A DNA stretch of 64,000 nucleotides from Clostridia bacterium. GTDB lineage: Bacteria; Bacillota; Clostridia; Christensenellales; Aristaeellaceae. This document shows positions 56,127 through 63,627 of the stretch, piece by piece (within the stretch, counting starts at the first letter, position 1; every line of letters starts with the position of its first letter). The stretch is from positions 18,791 through 82,790 of the forward strand of contig JAFXCE010000133.1 in the NCBI GenBank assembly GCA_017521565.1, in the 5' to 3' direction. Under the pieces are notes generated by a model. The model ran no database searches. It was not told the origin of the DNA and worked only from the letters and a program-made list of their open reading frames with translations. A program made the position numbers and the translations under genes.

Positions 56127-56699
56127 ATGGAAAAATACCAGCGAGAGCTGAAGGAATTCATCGCAGGCGTATTTCCGGGGAAGGAACAGACGATTGTATT
56201 CGGTGAGGGGCCATGCAAGCCGGTACTTATGCTCATCGGTGAAGCGCCTGGCGAGCAGGAGACGCTGCAAGGGCGGCCGTTTGTTGGCAAAGCCGGAAGA
56301 AATCTCGATCACTTTCTGGAGCTCGCAGGACTTGAACGCGGAGAAATCTATATTTCCAACGCCGTGAAGCTTCGTCCGACCAAAACGGGGAAAACGGGAC
56401 GGATTTCCAACCGTCCGCCGACAAAAGATGAGATTGCGCTCTTTCGCCCGTGGCTGATTCGCGAGATTGAGCTGGTAAGGCCGAGAATTATTGCCACGCT
56501 TGGCAATGTGCCTCTGCAGGCGCTCACTGCGACAAAGCAAACCATTGGCGCTGTGCATGGACGCGTCATTCCGGCAGGCGAGACAGGGCTGCCGCTCTTT
56601 GCGCTGTATCATCCTGCGAGCCTGATTTATAATCGCTCTCTGGAGAGCGTGTACGAGGAAGATGTGCGTACACTGGCGCTGAAGCTGCGGAGCGTGTAA
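56127..56699 (+). CDS. Second family 4-like uracil-DNA glycosylase, Fe-S cysteines absent
   Basis: 190 aa from the ATG at 56127 with GAGAGGTG upstream; a GTG at 56118 is an alternative. Same fold as the preceding gene: GEAPGEQETLQGRPFVGKAG (about 38-57), an extended KLRPTKTGKTGRISNRPP loop and YHPASLIYN (about 163). The N-terminal CxxC and the later cysteines are missing, and only one Cys (GEGPCKP) is visible. A tandem paralogue that has probably lost the cluster; it may have a different lesion range or a structural role. Confidence 0.88.
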   Translation: MEKYQRELKEFIAGVFPGKEQTIVFGEGPCKPVLMLIGEAPGEQETLQGRPFVGKAGRNLDHFLELAGLERGEIYISNAVKLRPTKTGKTGRISNRPPTKDEIALFRPWLIREIELVRPRIIATLGNVPLQALTATKQTIGAVHGRVIPAGETGLPLFALYHPASLIYNRSLESVYEEDVRTLALKLRSV

Positions 56700-56810
56700 C
56701 CGATGCTGTTATTTCAGACACGGAAACGTATATTTGAAGCAGAAACGCTTTATCAAATCCACACGCTATGATATGCTGGTTATACGAATGAATCGAAAGG
56801 AGAGACCCTG

Positions 56811-57314
56811 ATGGCCTATCTTTTTGCAAATATCGCAGCCAATATCCCGATGACGCTTTGTCTGCTTTTTGGTGCGCTTCTGCTGGTGGCGGAGGTATTC
56901 CTGCCGGGCTTCGGCTTGCCGGGGATAGCGGGTATCGTATTCGTTGCAGTGGGTGTGGTGCTTGCGTGGCTGACGTTTGGTCCGCTTGTGGCGGTGGCGG
57001 TTCTGCTTGTGCTCATTGCTGTGCTGGCGGTGTTGGTGACCTGGGTGGTAAATGCTGCTTCTGAGGGCAAGGGGCGGTATTGCCGAATATTCCTCAAGGA
57101 AAAGGACGAACTGCATATCAACCAGGACATGGAAGTTCTCGTTGGACGCACGGGGATTGCCACCAGCGTGCTGCGTCCGGCGGGCATTGCAGATTTTGAC
57201 GGCGTTCGTTTGAATGTTGTCACCGAGGGCGGTTTTGCCGATCAGGGTGCGCATGTACAGGTGGTCCGCGTAGAAGGCGCACGGATCGTTGTGCGCCCTG
57301 TGAAAGTGCAGTAA
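56811..57314 (+). CDS. NfeD-family membrane protein
   Basis: 167 aa with GAAAGGAGAG before the ATG. N-terminal membrane helices (about 10-28, 35-55 and 58-82, Leu/Val/Gly-rich) include the LPGFGLPGIAG turn. The C-terminal OB-fold (about 107-167, MEVLVGRTGIATSVLRPAGIADFDGVRLNVV) is typical of short NfeD proteins that pair with flotillins or stomatins. The FloA gene is 39 nt downstream, so the two likely form a membrane microdomain module. Confidence 0.92.
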   Translation: MAYLFANIAANIPMTLCLLFGALLLVAEVFLPGFGLPGIAGIVFVAVGVVLAWLTFGPLVAVAVLLVLIAVLAVLVTWVVNAASEGKGRYCRIFLKEKDELHINQDMEVLVGRTGIATSVLRPAGIADFDGVRLNVVTEGGFADQGAHVQVVRVEGARIVVRPVKVQ

Positions 57315-57353
57315 ACTGTAACATCAATACAGAAACGAAAGGGGATTATCGGT

Positions 57354-58328
57354 ATGGAAGGTATTATCGTCATTGTTGCTCTGCTTATTGTCGTTATCGC
57401 ATTTTTAACCTTCTTCCCGCTGGGACTATGGGTTTCTGCGCTGGCTTCCGGCGTGCATGTGTCAATTTTTACCCTTGTGGGTATGCGCATCCGTCGCGTC
57501 TCACCGGCGAAAATTGTTGGCCCGCTAATCAAAGCGGAAAAGGCCGGCCTCACCATGGAGATCAGTAAAATGGAAGCGCATTACCTCGCTGGAGGCAATC
57601 TTGATCGCGTCATTACCGCGCTGATTACGGCGCGCGGTGCGAACATTAAGCTCGATTTTTCGGAAGCCTGCGCCATTGACCTCGCTGGACGCGATGTGCT
57701 GCAGGCTGTTCAGATGAGCGTCAATCCGCGTGTCATTGAGACGCCGGTTGTCGCTGCAATTGCCAAGGACGGCATTGAACTGCGTGCCAAGGCGCGCGTG
57801 ACTGTTCGCGCCAATATTGACCGCTTGGTTGGTGGCGCGGGTGAGGAAACGATCGTTGCCCGTGTAGGCGAGGGTATCGTCACCACCGTCGGCTCAGCGC
57901 AGACGCACAAAGAGGTTTTGGAGAACCCGGATCTGATTTCGCGCACCGTGCTGGGCAAGGGACTTGACGCCGGAACGGCGTTTGAGATTCTCTCTATTGA
58001 TATTGCGGATGTGGACGTGGGCCGTAACGTTGGTGCACAGCTGCAGATGGATCAGGCTGAAGCGGATCGCCGCATTGCGCAGGCCAAAGCGGAGGAGCGC
58101 AGGGCCATGGCCGTCGCGCGCGAGCAGGAGATGAAGGCGGCTGCGCAGGAACAGCGCGCGAAGGTGATTGAAGCCGAGGCAGAGGTACCCAAAGCCATGG
58201 CAGCCGCGCTGCGCGAGGGGAAGCTGGGTGTGATGGACTATTATCAGATGCAGAACACCATAGCCGATACGTCTATGCGTGACGCGATCGCTGGAATGGG
58301 CGGAGCACAGACTGCGCCCAAGAAATGA
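57354..58328 (+). CDS. floA: Flotillin-like protein FloA
   Basis: 324 aa, GAAAGGGG site. N-terminal hydrophobic hairpin (about 3-22 and 25-40), SPFH/band-7 domain (about 45-220, with [20 protein letters not shown]) and a C-terminal Ala/Glu coiled coil (about 230-285, [20 protein letters not shown]). FloA organises functional membrane microdomains and affects secretion and cell-wall synthesis. Next to nfeD as in Bacillus. Confidence 0.95.
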   Translation: MEGIIVIVALLIVVIAFLTFFPLGLWVSALASGVHVSIFTLVGMRIRRVSPAKIVGPLIKAEKAGLTMEISKMEAHYLAGGNLDRVITALITARGANIKLDFSEACAIDLAGRDVLQAVQMSVNPRVIETPVVAAIAKDGIELRAKARVTVRANIDRLVGGAGEETIVARVGEGIVTTVGSAQTHKEVLENPDLISRTVLGKGLDAGTAFEILSIDIADVDVGRNVGAQLQMDQAEADRRIAQAKAEERRAMAVAREQEMKAAAQEQRAKVIEAEAEVPKAMAAALREGKLGVMDYYQMQNTIADTSMRDAIAGMGGAQTAPKK

Positions 58329-58358
58329 GCGTGAAAGAAGCCTGAAAGGAGGAAGCGT

Positions 58359-58859
58359 ATGGAAGATGCACCGATTCTTCTGATTTTTCTGATCATTTAC
58401 CTGATTACCGCATCCTCCGGGAATAAAAAGAAGAAGAAAAAGCGCCCTCTCAGGGAGGGAGAACGCCGCAGACAGGGGACGATGCGTACCGAAGCACAGG
58501 GAGAGCAAATGGACTGGCGCAGCATCCTGCGCACAGAACAGGCGAATGAGGGCTTTTACGAAGCATTTGATGCGCATCAGCAGAGCGAGCTTTGCGACGA
58601 TCAACCGATCCATCTGCATGAAGTTTCGCAGGCGCAGATGGTGCAGGCGGGCGAAGGGAAGGATCCCTGCCACGCTGGCGGGTATACGCACGGCGGGGAG
58701 CCTGAACAGGAGGTTTCTGCACAGGAAGATGAGCCGAAGCCTGCATGGACAGAGGATGTTTTGCGCGGCGTGATCATGAGTGAGATACTGACAAGACCGC
58801 ATGAGCGCGCAGCGCTGAACGCGGCACGGAGACAGAACAGGCAGGGATACCATGGATAA
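58359..58859 (+). CDS. Membrane-anchored charged protein downstream of floA, 166 aa
   Basis: AAAGGAGGAAGCGT before the ATG. One N-terminal membrane helix (PILLIFLIIYLITA, about 5-18), a Lys/Arg stop-transfer stretch (KKKKKKRP) and a long low-complexity acidic/Gln-rich middle. A short hydrophobic C-terminal motif (VLRGVIMSEILTRP, about 136-149) looks conserved by its composition. Its last codons overlap the response-regulator start (ATGGATAA), so the two are translationally coupled. Not recognised. Confidence 0.75.
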   Translation: MEDAPILLIFLIIYLITASSGNKKKKKKRPLREGERRRQGTMRTEAQGEQMDWRSILRTEQANEGFYEAFDAHQQSELCDDQPIHLHEVSQAQMVQAGEGKDPCHAGGYTHGGEPEQEVSAQEDEPKPAWTEDVLRGVIMSEILTRPHERAALNAARRQNRQGYHG

Positions 58860-59625
58860 CGAGATTCGTGTTGTGGTCGCGGACGATCAGGCAGGGATGC
58901 GTCTCATTCTGCGCAAAATGATCGAACGTGCCGAAGGCTTTACGCTCTGCGCTGAGGCGGACAGCGGCGACAAGGTTCTTGCATTGGTGGAAGAATACAG
59001 ACCGCATGTCGTGTTTCTGGATATCGAGATGCCAGGCATGACGGGCGTGGAATGCGCGAAAGCCATTCAGGATTTTGACCCGAGAACGATCATTATCTTC
59101 GCAACGGCTCACGAAGGGTATATGGCGCAGGCATTTGAGATGTATGCGTTTGATTATATGCTCAAGCCGTTCAAGATGGAGCGTGTCCTCAAGACGCTGG
59201 AGCGCATCAGGCAGATCATCCTCGACAGAGAAAATACTATGCAGCAGATTGGCAGCGCAATGGCTGCTGCGGTTGCCAAAGCGCGCAGCGAAGGGCCGGG
59301 ACGCATTATGCTTCATCATAAGGAAGGCGTGAATTTCGTCAGCCAGGCTGATATTCTGCTTGTACAACGTGAGAACCGCTCGACGGTTTTGTATGCTTCG
59401 GGAGGCCGGCGGTTTGAAACGAGCGAGTCCTTGGGGGATGTTGAAGAACGGCTGGATCCGAAAACCTTCTTCCGATGCCATAAGTCGTACATCATCAACC
59501 TCAATGCGATTGACAGCATCACGCCGTATGGCCGCTGGACGTATGTGGTTCACCTGCTGGGCACAGAACAGGACGCACTGATCACGCATGAGAAGTATGA
59601 GGAACTGGAGAAAATGTTCTCCTAG
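58852..59625 (+). CDS. LytTR-family response regulator
   Basis: 257 aa. Receiver domain with acidic pocket DD (11-12), phospho-acceptor Asp 57 (VFLDIEMPGMTG) and Lys in LKPFKMERV (about 103). LytTR DNA-binding domain (about 145-255) with KVNFV-type strands and FFRCHKSYIINL (about 204-215). No histidine kinase lies nearby. It is the only gene among 36 complete host genes here ending in TAG, and an in-frame TGA follows four codons later. Confidence 0.93.
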   Translation: MDNEIRVVVADDQAGMRLILRKMIERAEGFTLCAEADSGDKVLALVEEYRPHVVFLDIEMPGMTGVECAKAIQDFDPRTIIIFATAHEGYMAQAFEMYAFDYMLKPFKMERVLKTLERIRQIILDRENTMQQIGSAMAAAVAKARSEGPGRIMLHHKEGVNFVSQADILLVQRENRSTVLYASGGRRFETSESLGDVEERLDPKTFFRCHKSYIINLNAIDSITPYGRWTYVVHLLGTEQDALITHEKYEELEKMFS

Positions 59626-59637
59626 AATAGAGAATGA

Positions 59638-59681
59638 ACAAAACCCGCTTCGGCAAAGCTGATATGCCGGAGCAGGTTTTG
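59638..59681 (+). terminator. Terminator after the response regulator
   Basis: AAAACCCGCTTCGGC/GCCGGAGCAGGTTTT imperfect stem followed by TTTTGCGC. Confidence 0.7.
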
Positions 59682-59730
59682 CGCATAGAAATGGAGATAT
59701 CCATTGCCAGAGGAGATAGAAAACCAGATA

Positions 59731-59757
59731 GAAAAAACCCTCCCGCAAGGGGAGGGC
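59731..59757 (-). terminator. Terminator of rpsT
   Basis: Minus strand CCCTCCC/GGGAGGG hairpin followed by TTTTTT. Confidence 0.85.
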
Positions 59758-59769
59758 AGCAAAGCGAAA

Positions 59770-60012
59770 TTACTCAGCCTTGTTCAGCACGCGAGCCATG
59801 CGAGCCTTCTGACGGTTCGCGGCGTTCTTGGAAATAACGCCCTTGCTGGCAGCCTTGTCAACAGCGGCAGCGGCAGCGGCCAGAGTCTCGACAGAGGCAG
59901 CGTTGTTGAACTTCTTGAGCGCGGTCTTGGTGGCAGACTTGACCATCTTATTGCGCATGGTCTTACGCTCGGTAACGGAAACGCGCTTGATAGCGGACTT
60001 GATATTCGGCAT
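59770..60012 (-). CDS. rpsT: 30S ribosomal protein S20
   Basis: 80 aa, basic, alpha-helical S20: [26 protein letters not shown] at the start and [21 protein letters not shown] at the end are diagnostic. Binds 16S rRNA early in 30S assembly. TTGGAGGGAAATTCCG upstream is a strong ribosome site. Preceded by a ~150-nt structured leader. Confidence 0.97.
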   Translation of the reverse strand: MPNIKSAIKRVSVTERKTMRNKMVKSATKTALKKFNNAASVETLAAAAAAVDKAASKGVISKNAANRQKARMARVLNKAE

Positions 60013-60201
60013 CGGAATTTCCCTCCAAAAAGTTATAAATCAATGAAATGATGACAGAGATCTGATCTCGTCTGACTCCACTGGAAGAGGGAGCAGCAAG
60101 TGAAGCTGCACCAGTGTAATACGCGACCCTGCTCGGTGCCACGGCATCCATAGAAAAGCTCTCTAGCGACATATTATATACAAATACCGGAAGAAAGTCA
60201 A
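60013..60201 (-). promoter_or_regulatory. Promoter and structured leader of rpsT
   Basis: Minus-strand TTGACT (60196-60201), 17-nt spacer and TATAAT (60173-60178). The roughly 150-nt leader contains CACTGG...CCAGTG enclosing GCAGC...GCTGC, which could be an autoregulatory fold binding S20; no family identified. Confidence 0.6.
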
Positions 60202-60314
60202 CCCTGATTCTGCTTTTTCATTGATGAAAACATAAAAAGAAAAAAGCATATCGCATAGCCTTTGGGGAAGTGGAGACAATAGAGAAAAACCAGTGAAAAA
60301 GCGGAGGAACAACC

Positions 60315-60461
60315 ATGAAAAACAGACACGGAATCATTCTGTATGCGCTGGAGGAAATTCCGCATCCCGGTTCGCACGAGATTCGGGTTCGACCTGCGCC
60401 GAGCGGACTGATGATCCGAAACGAGAGGGGAGAAGCGGATGGGCAATCTCAAGGGAGGTAA
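60315..60461 (+). CDS. Small ORF overlapping the start of spoVAC, 48 aa
   Basis: GCGGAGG site before the ATG; product MKNRHGIILYALEEIPHPG followed by a basic, proline-containing tail. It overlaps the spoVAC start by 23 nt in another frame, so translation may be coupled. No recognised family. Position suggests a sporulation-operon gene, but a chance ORF is possible. The stretch 60202-60314 before it has no gene. Confidence 0.45.
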   Translation: MKNRHGIILYALEEIPHPGSHEIRVRPAPSGLMIRNERGEADGQSQGR

Positions 60462-60765
60462 AGCAGCGAAGCGGTATGCACAGATGGTCGAAAGGCTTGC
60501 GCCGAAAAGCCCGATTGCGCAGGGGCTCGTTCGCTCATTCTGGGTTGGCGGCGTAATCTGTATGATTGGGCAGGGAATCACAGACTTCTTTGCCCATGTG
60601 CTTCTGTGGGGCGCACAGGCGAGCGCTACAGCGACATGTGTTTGCATGATCTTTCTTGCAGCGCTGTTGACAGGTCTTGGCGTTTACGACAGAATCGGCA
60701 AATATGCAGGCGCAGGCAGCATTGTACCCATAACCGGATTCGCGAACAGGTTGGTAAGAACATAA
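60439..60765 (+). pseudogene. spoVAC: SpoVAC, 5' part, interrupted by the mobile element
   Basis: The first ~102 residues match SpoVAC: KAAKRYAQMVERLAPKSPIAQG, membrane segments (about 33-55 and 62-82), and the family hallmark GVYDRIGKYAGAGSIVPITGFAN (about 81-103). Full-length SpoVAC is about 150 aa and continues after GFAN with another ~45 residues including a last membrane helix. Here five unrelated residues (RLVRT) and a TAA follow. Downstream DNA is AT-richer and carries phage genes on the other strand, so the gene is split, not merely short. SpoVAC is part of the SpoVA channel that loads dipicolinic acid into the forespore. If the element excises precisely, the gene would be rebuilt. 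Confidence 0.85.
60730..60752. other. Probable left attachment site of the element (attL) in spoVAC
   Basis: The host reading frame stays SpoVAC-like through ATAACCGGATTCGCGAAC (60730-60747) and diverges at about 60748-60752. The crossover core is therefore probably within ATTCGCGAACAG. The partner attR is outside the window. Confidence 0.6.
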
Positions 60766-60847
60766 AGCAATGCAACAATCTATCTATTTCTTAAATCCGC
60801 AAAGAAAATCTGCGTGAAGGTTTCCTTTGCTCTATAAACGAAAAATA

Positions 60848-60878
60848 GGGGAGAGTCCGATTTCTCGGAACTCTCCCC
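60848..60878 (-). terminator. Terminator at the end of the phage late operon
   Basis: Minus strand GGGGAGAG...CTCTCCCC with inner CCGA/TCGG pairing, followed by TATTTTT. It lies between the last phage gene and the spoVAC fragment, which would stop late transcription from running into the host operon. Confidence 0.9.
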
Positions 60879-60885
60879 GTTTCTT

Positions 60886-61500
60886 TTATACTGGATCATG
60901 CAGATCTTCAAGGAAGGTGTGGTTAAGAAGATGCTTCTCATAAGCCTTCTTGATAATCTGGTAGTTAATATCGATCTCACCATTCTCCATATTGTTTTCT
61001 TCAAGAATCTTTTCATAGTCATCGTAAAGTCTGAAGATGCGGTGGAATTCCTCTCTGGTTACCAGACAGTTTCCATTGGCTACGCGAGAAGCAAAAGCAA
61101 TAATCTCGCTTCGCATAGATTCGATTCTGAGCTTCACAACTTCTTGCTTTAGCTTCAGAAGAATTTCTTCAAGCAAATGAATATGGATTCGATCCTCGTC
61201 AACGTCGTGCATCCAAATGTTACGCTTTTCGATGTTGTCTTTGCTGTAGTGAGACATCATCTCTTTGAACAGTACATTGTTTTCGTCGAGCTGTTTTGAT
61301 ACTTTAGCAATCAACTCACGTTCTTGTCTCTTTCGATCAAAGCGTTTCCGGATCTTCATGAACTCTGGAACGATAACTTTCCCTTTGAATTCAAGAAGCT
61401 CTCCAATTACCTGAATCACAAGAAACAGAATGACGAGAGCAGCGCCAATCCACTACGGCATACTAGCATATGTGGTAAGATATTCAAGATAATTTAGCAA
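60886..61500 (-). CDS. Phage membrane-anchored protein with in-frame TAG (code 15), 204 aa
   Basis: Read from the TTG at 61500, which overlaps the stop of the preceding gene (ACTTGCTAA), to a TAA. A single TAG (61453-61455) is codon 16, just before the membrane helix WIGAALVILFLVIQVIG (about 17-33). Under the standard code only a fragment starting inside or after the helix would be made, so the TAG is read as an amino acid, probably Gln. The rest is charged and helical: a basic segment (KIRKRFDRKRQER, about 47-59), then coiled-coil-like sequence to the end. Last gene of the lysis module; possibly a holin partner or spanin-like scaffold. Family not recognised. Confidence 0.75.
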
Positions 61501-61940
61501 GTAGACTCAGCCTCGCTTTCAGGCTGAGTTGTTTCATATGGGATTACACCATGAGGCATCAACATGCAGACCATCTCAATAGCACCATCAATAATCATCT
61601 GAATCTGATCGGTGACCTCAATGCCTGCTTTAGTTAGAACTTCTGCTGCAATCTCTTTAGCATAAGCATTTCGTTCTTCCTTTGGAAGCTCACCAAGTTT
61701 CCAAAGCTCTTCTGCTGTCTCAGCGCCCTCTCCTGCGGCCTCCAGGACGGCTACAACCGTCTTGAAGTAAGGGCTTGGGAGAATGTTCGATACGGCCTTT
61801 ACAAGCGCTGTAATCGCCGCCTAGACAGGTTTCCATTGAACGATCATGTGGATGTAGTTGACGCCAGTAAACCGCTGAATAAAATAGAGTACGGCAATTC
61901 CCGCTGCAACCACCAGCAATACAACCTGATACAATTCCAT
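61494..61940 (-). CDS. LL-H-type holin-like phage protein with in-frame TAG, 148 aa
   Basis: TAAGGAGGAATAAGTA precedes the ATG; stop TAA. N-terminal membrane helix (ELYQVVLLVVAAGIAVLYFI, about 2-21), then a helical soluble part with KLGELPKEERNAYAKEIAAEVLTKAG (about 81-106), resembling the LL-H holin superfamily. Codon 40 is TAG (61821-61823), in QWKPV-TAG-AAITALVKAV; both sides clearly belong to one helical protein, and no TAA, TGA or frameshift occurs. The standard code would give a 39-residue anchor only. Probably Gln at codon 40. Holins set the time of lysis. Confidence 0.85.
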
Positions 61941-61953
61941 TACTTATTCCTCC

Positions 61954-62253
61954 TTAACCTTGTTCCAATTCCTCTATATCAGATTCCTCAGTAGAGGAGA
62001 CAAGAGCGAATTTCTTTTCAGCATACTTTTCAACGCTGCTGTTACCCATGTACCCGGTAACAGTGACACCGGCAAGTGTAGCTGACCAAACGACTATCTT
62101 CTCGATGATCGAGACTGTATTATCCTCAATGGGATGTACAGACAAAATAATTAGAATGGCGGCAATGATAATTACCCATTGGAGCTAACCCCAATTTGCA
62201 AGCTTCTTGCTGTGCTGGACATATTTGTTTACAATCTGATTGACAGTTGCCAT
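61954..62253 (-). CDS. Small two-helix phage membrane protein (holin-like) with in-frame TAG, 99 aa
   Basis: ATG at 62253, stop TAA, six nt after the lysin gene. Codon 23 is TAG (62185-62187), in KKLANWG-TAG-LQWVIIIAA at the edge of the first membrane helix (about 24-39). A second helix lies at about 52-70 (IVVWSATLAGVTVTGYMG), followed by an acidic tail (TEESDIEELEQG). Two helices plus charged ends suit a holin or antiholin. Without read-through only a 22-residue peptide is made. Confidence 0.8.
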
Positions 62254-62259
62254 TGCTTA

Positions 62260-63618
62260 TTAACTACCGATCTTTTCAATCGAAGGAGTTAGTCCCTTGT
62301 CTTTAAGATAAGAAACAATTTCATCCTTCATATTTGAATTGTTGATTGTAACTGCAATCTTCCAACTTGAAGATAGAGATACATAATCGCCTGAGATGTA
62401 TCCGGTATGTCCTTTGTAGTTAATCATATACCATCCATTTGTTTCTCCGATTAGTGTAAGGAAAGAACCGTTGGAAAGTTTACCAAGCACCTCGCCATCT
62501 ATCGGAGCTTTTCGCACTCTCAATACTCCGCCCGAAGTTTTAACCGATCCCTTAATGGGGAATGCGGAAGCGGTACTTGAATTGTCTGAACCAATCTCGT
62601 CAACGTCATAGTCGGTATTCTTCTATCTCGAAGCATGGGTCCATTGGTTAATGCAGGAATAGACTACACCGTACTTTGTTCCTTTAGCTTCAACAACCTG
62701 CCCGTCTCCGATATAAAGACCAACATGGTAGAAGTTTCCAATACCATCGTCCTGATACTGAGAAGGTTCTTTCCCGTCATTACGCCATTTATAAACAGCC
62801 ATGCCGGGATAAAGATCAATTTCTCCGATCTTGCCTTTCTTGGTAGAATACTGTCTCCACATTGTATTTGAGCCGTGGTACATATACCCACCTGCTTGTT
62901 TATACCAATAAGTGAAAGCCCCGGAGCAATCAACAGCGCCTTTTGAAGCGCCACCGGCTACATAATCCCAGCCTTGATCTGCCATGTACTTAAATTTCTC
63001 AACCTAGTAACTAGCTTTGACTGCCATGGTAGTATCAACTCCTTTCATCAACTCCAGTGTTGTGTTTGGATAATAAAAAGACAGGATATTTCTAAAAGAA
63101 ACTCCTGTCTTTGCTGCGTACTTAGCACCTTCCTGGCTCATACCGACGCCATGTCCTCGTTTATTACCTTTGGTAGCAGCCAGATCCCATGGGTCATCTT
63201 GCTCAATCAGATAATCACGGTGACCTCCCCAACGAGATTTAGAGGAAGTTGTTCTACCTCCATTTGAAGAAGAGTATGCGCAAGGGGAAAGTGCTTTATT
63301 GTTATAACACTAAATCCAACCTTCTGTTTGCGTTACAGCGGCGTGAGCATTTGGATATTGAGTGCTAATCATATGCTTGGCACTAAAAGATTGAGATGTA
63401 TCGGATGAATCGGAGATTGGTTTTCCCGATTTATAATACGGATAGGCGTTTGTACGTGAGGCAATTGCCTGCGCCTTACAAGCCTCCATTGGAGCATTCC
63501 CGATTTCACTTGCGACAACGCCACATAGGTATTTTTCAAATGGAAGCTGAATACTATCTCCGACTTTTGCGTTTAGTAAAGATGCATTCTCTTTCTTTGT
63601 AATATAAATATTGATCAT
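62260..63618 (-). CDS. Phage cell-wall lysin: SpoIID-like + NlpC/P60 + SH3, with three in-frame TAGs, 452 aa
   Basis: One frame from ATG 63618 to TAA, broken only by TAG at codons 103 (63310-63312), 205 (63004-63006) and 332 (62623-62625). Residues 1-195 are SpoIID/LytB-like (EKYLCGVVASEIGNAPMEACKAQAIASRTNAY, SSSNGGRT, GHGVGMSQEGAKYAA, FYYPNTTL). Residues about 201-330 are NlpC/P60 with catalytic Cys 231 (AVDCSGAF) and His 298 (FYHVGLYIG). Residues about 365-415 are a bacterial SH3 wall-binding domain. The first TAG interrupts the SpoIID domain itself, so both halves must be read as one. The other two fall near domain boundaries. An ATG at 63027 with AAAGGAG upstream could also start a separate NlpC-SH3 product whose codon 8 is TAG. 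Gln at TAG is likely but unproven. Confidence 0.85.
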
Positions 63619-63627
63619 GATTTATAC

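Noticed and set aside
1..60430. Recoding of TAG in the host as a whole
   Set aside because: No host gene contains an in-frame TAG; RecG, PPDK, TyrS and the giant genes are uninterrupted, and the LytTR gene ends in TAG at its expected length.
61453..63312. TAG codons as sequencing errors or pseudogene decay
   Set aside because: Six lesions of exactly one type in four adjacent genes, with intact frames, ribosome sites and catalytic residues, do not fit random error or decay. Raw reads are still needed.
60886..63618. TAG as pyrrolysine, or selenocysteine insertion
   Set aside because: No pyl genes are visible, the positions are not methylamine methyltransferase sites, and selenocysteine uses TGA. 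Not fully excluded beyond the window.
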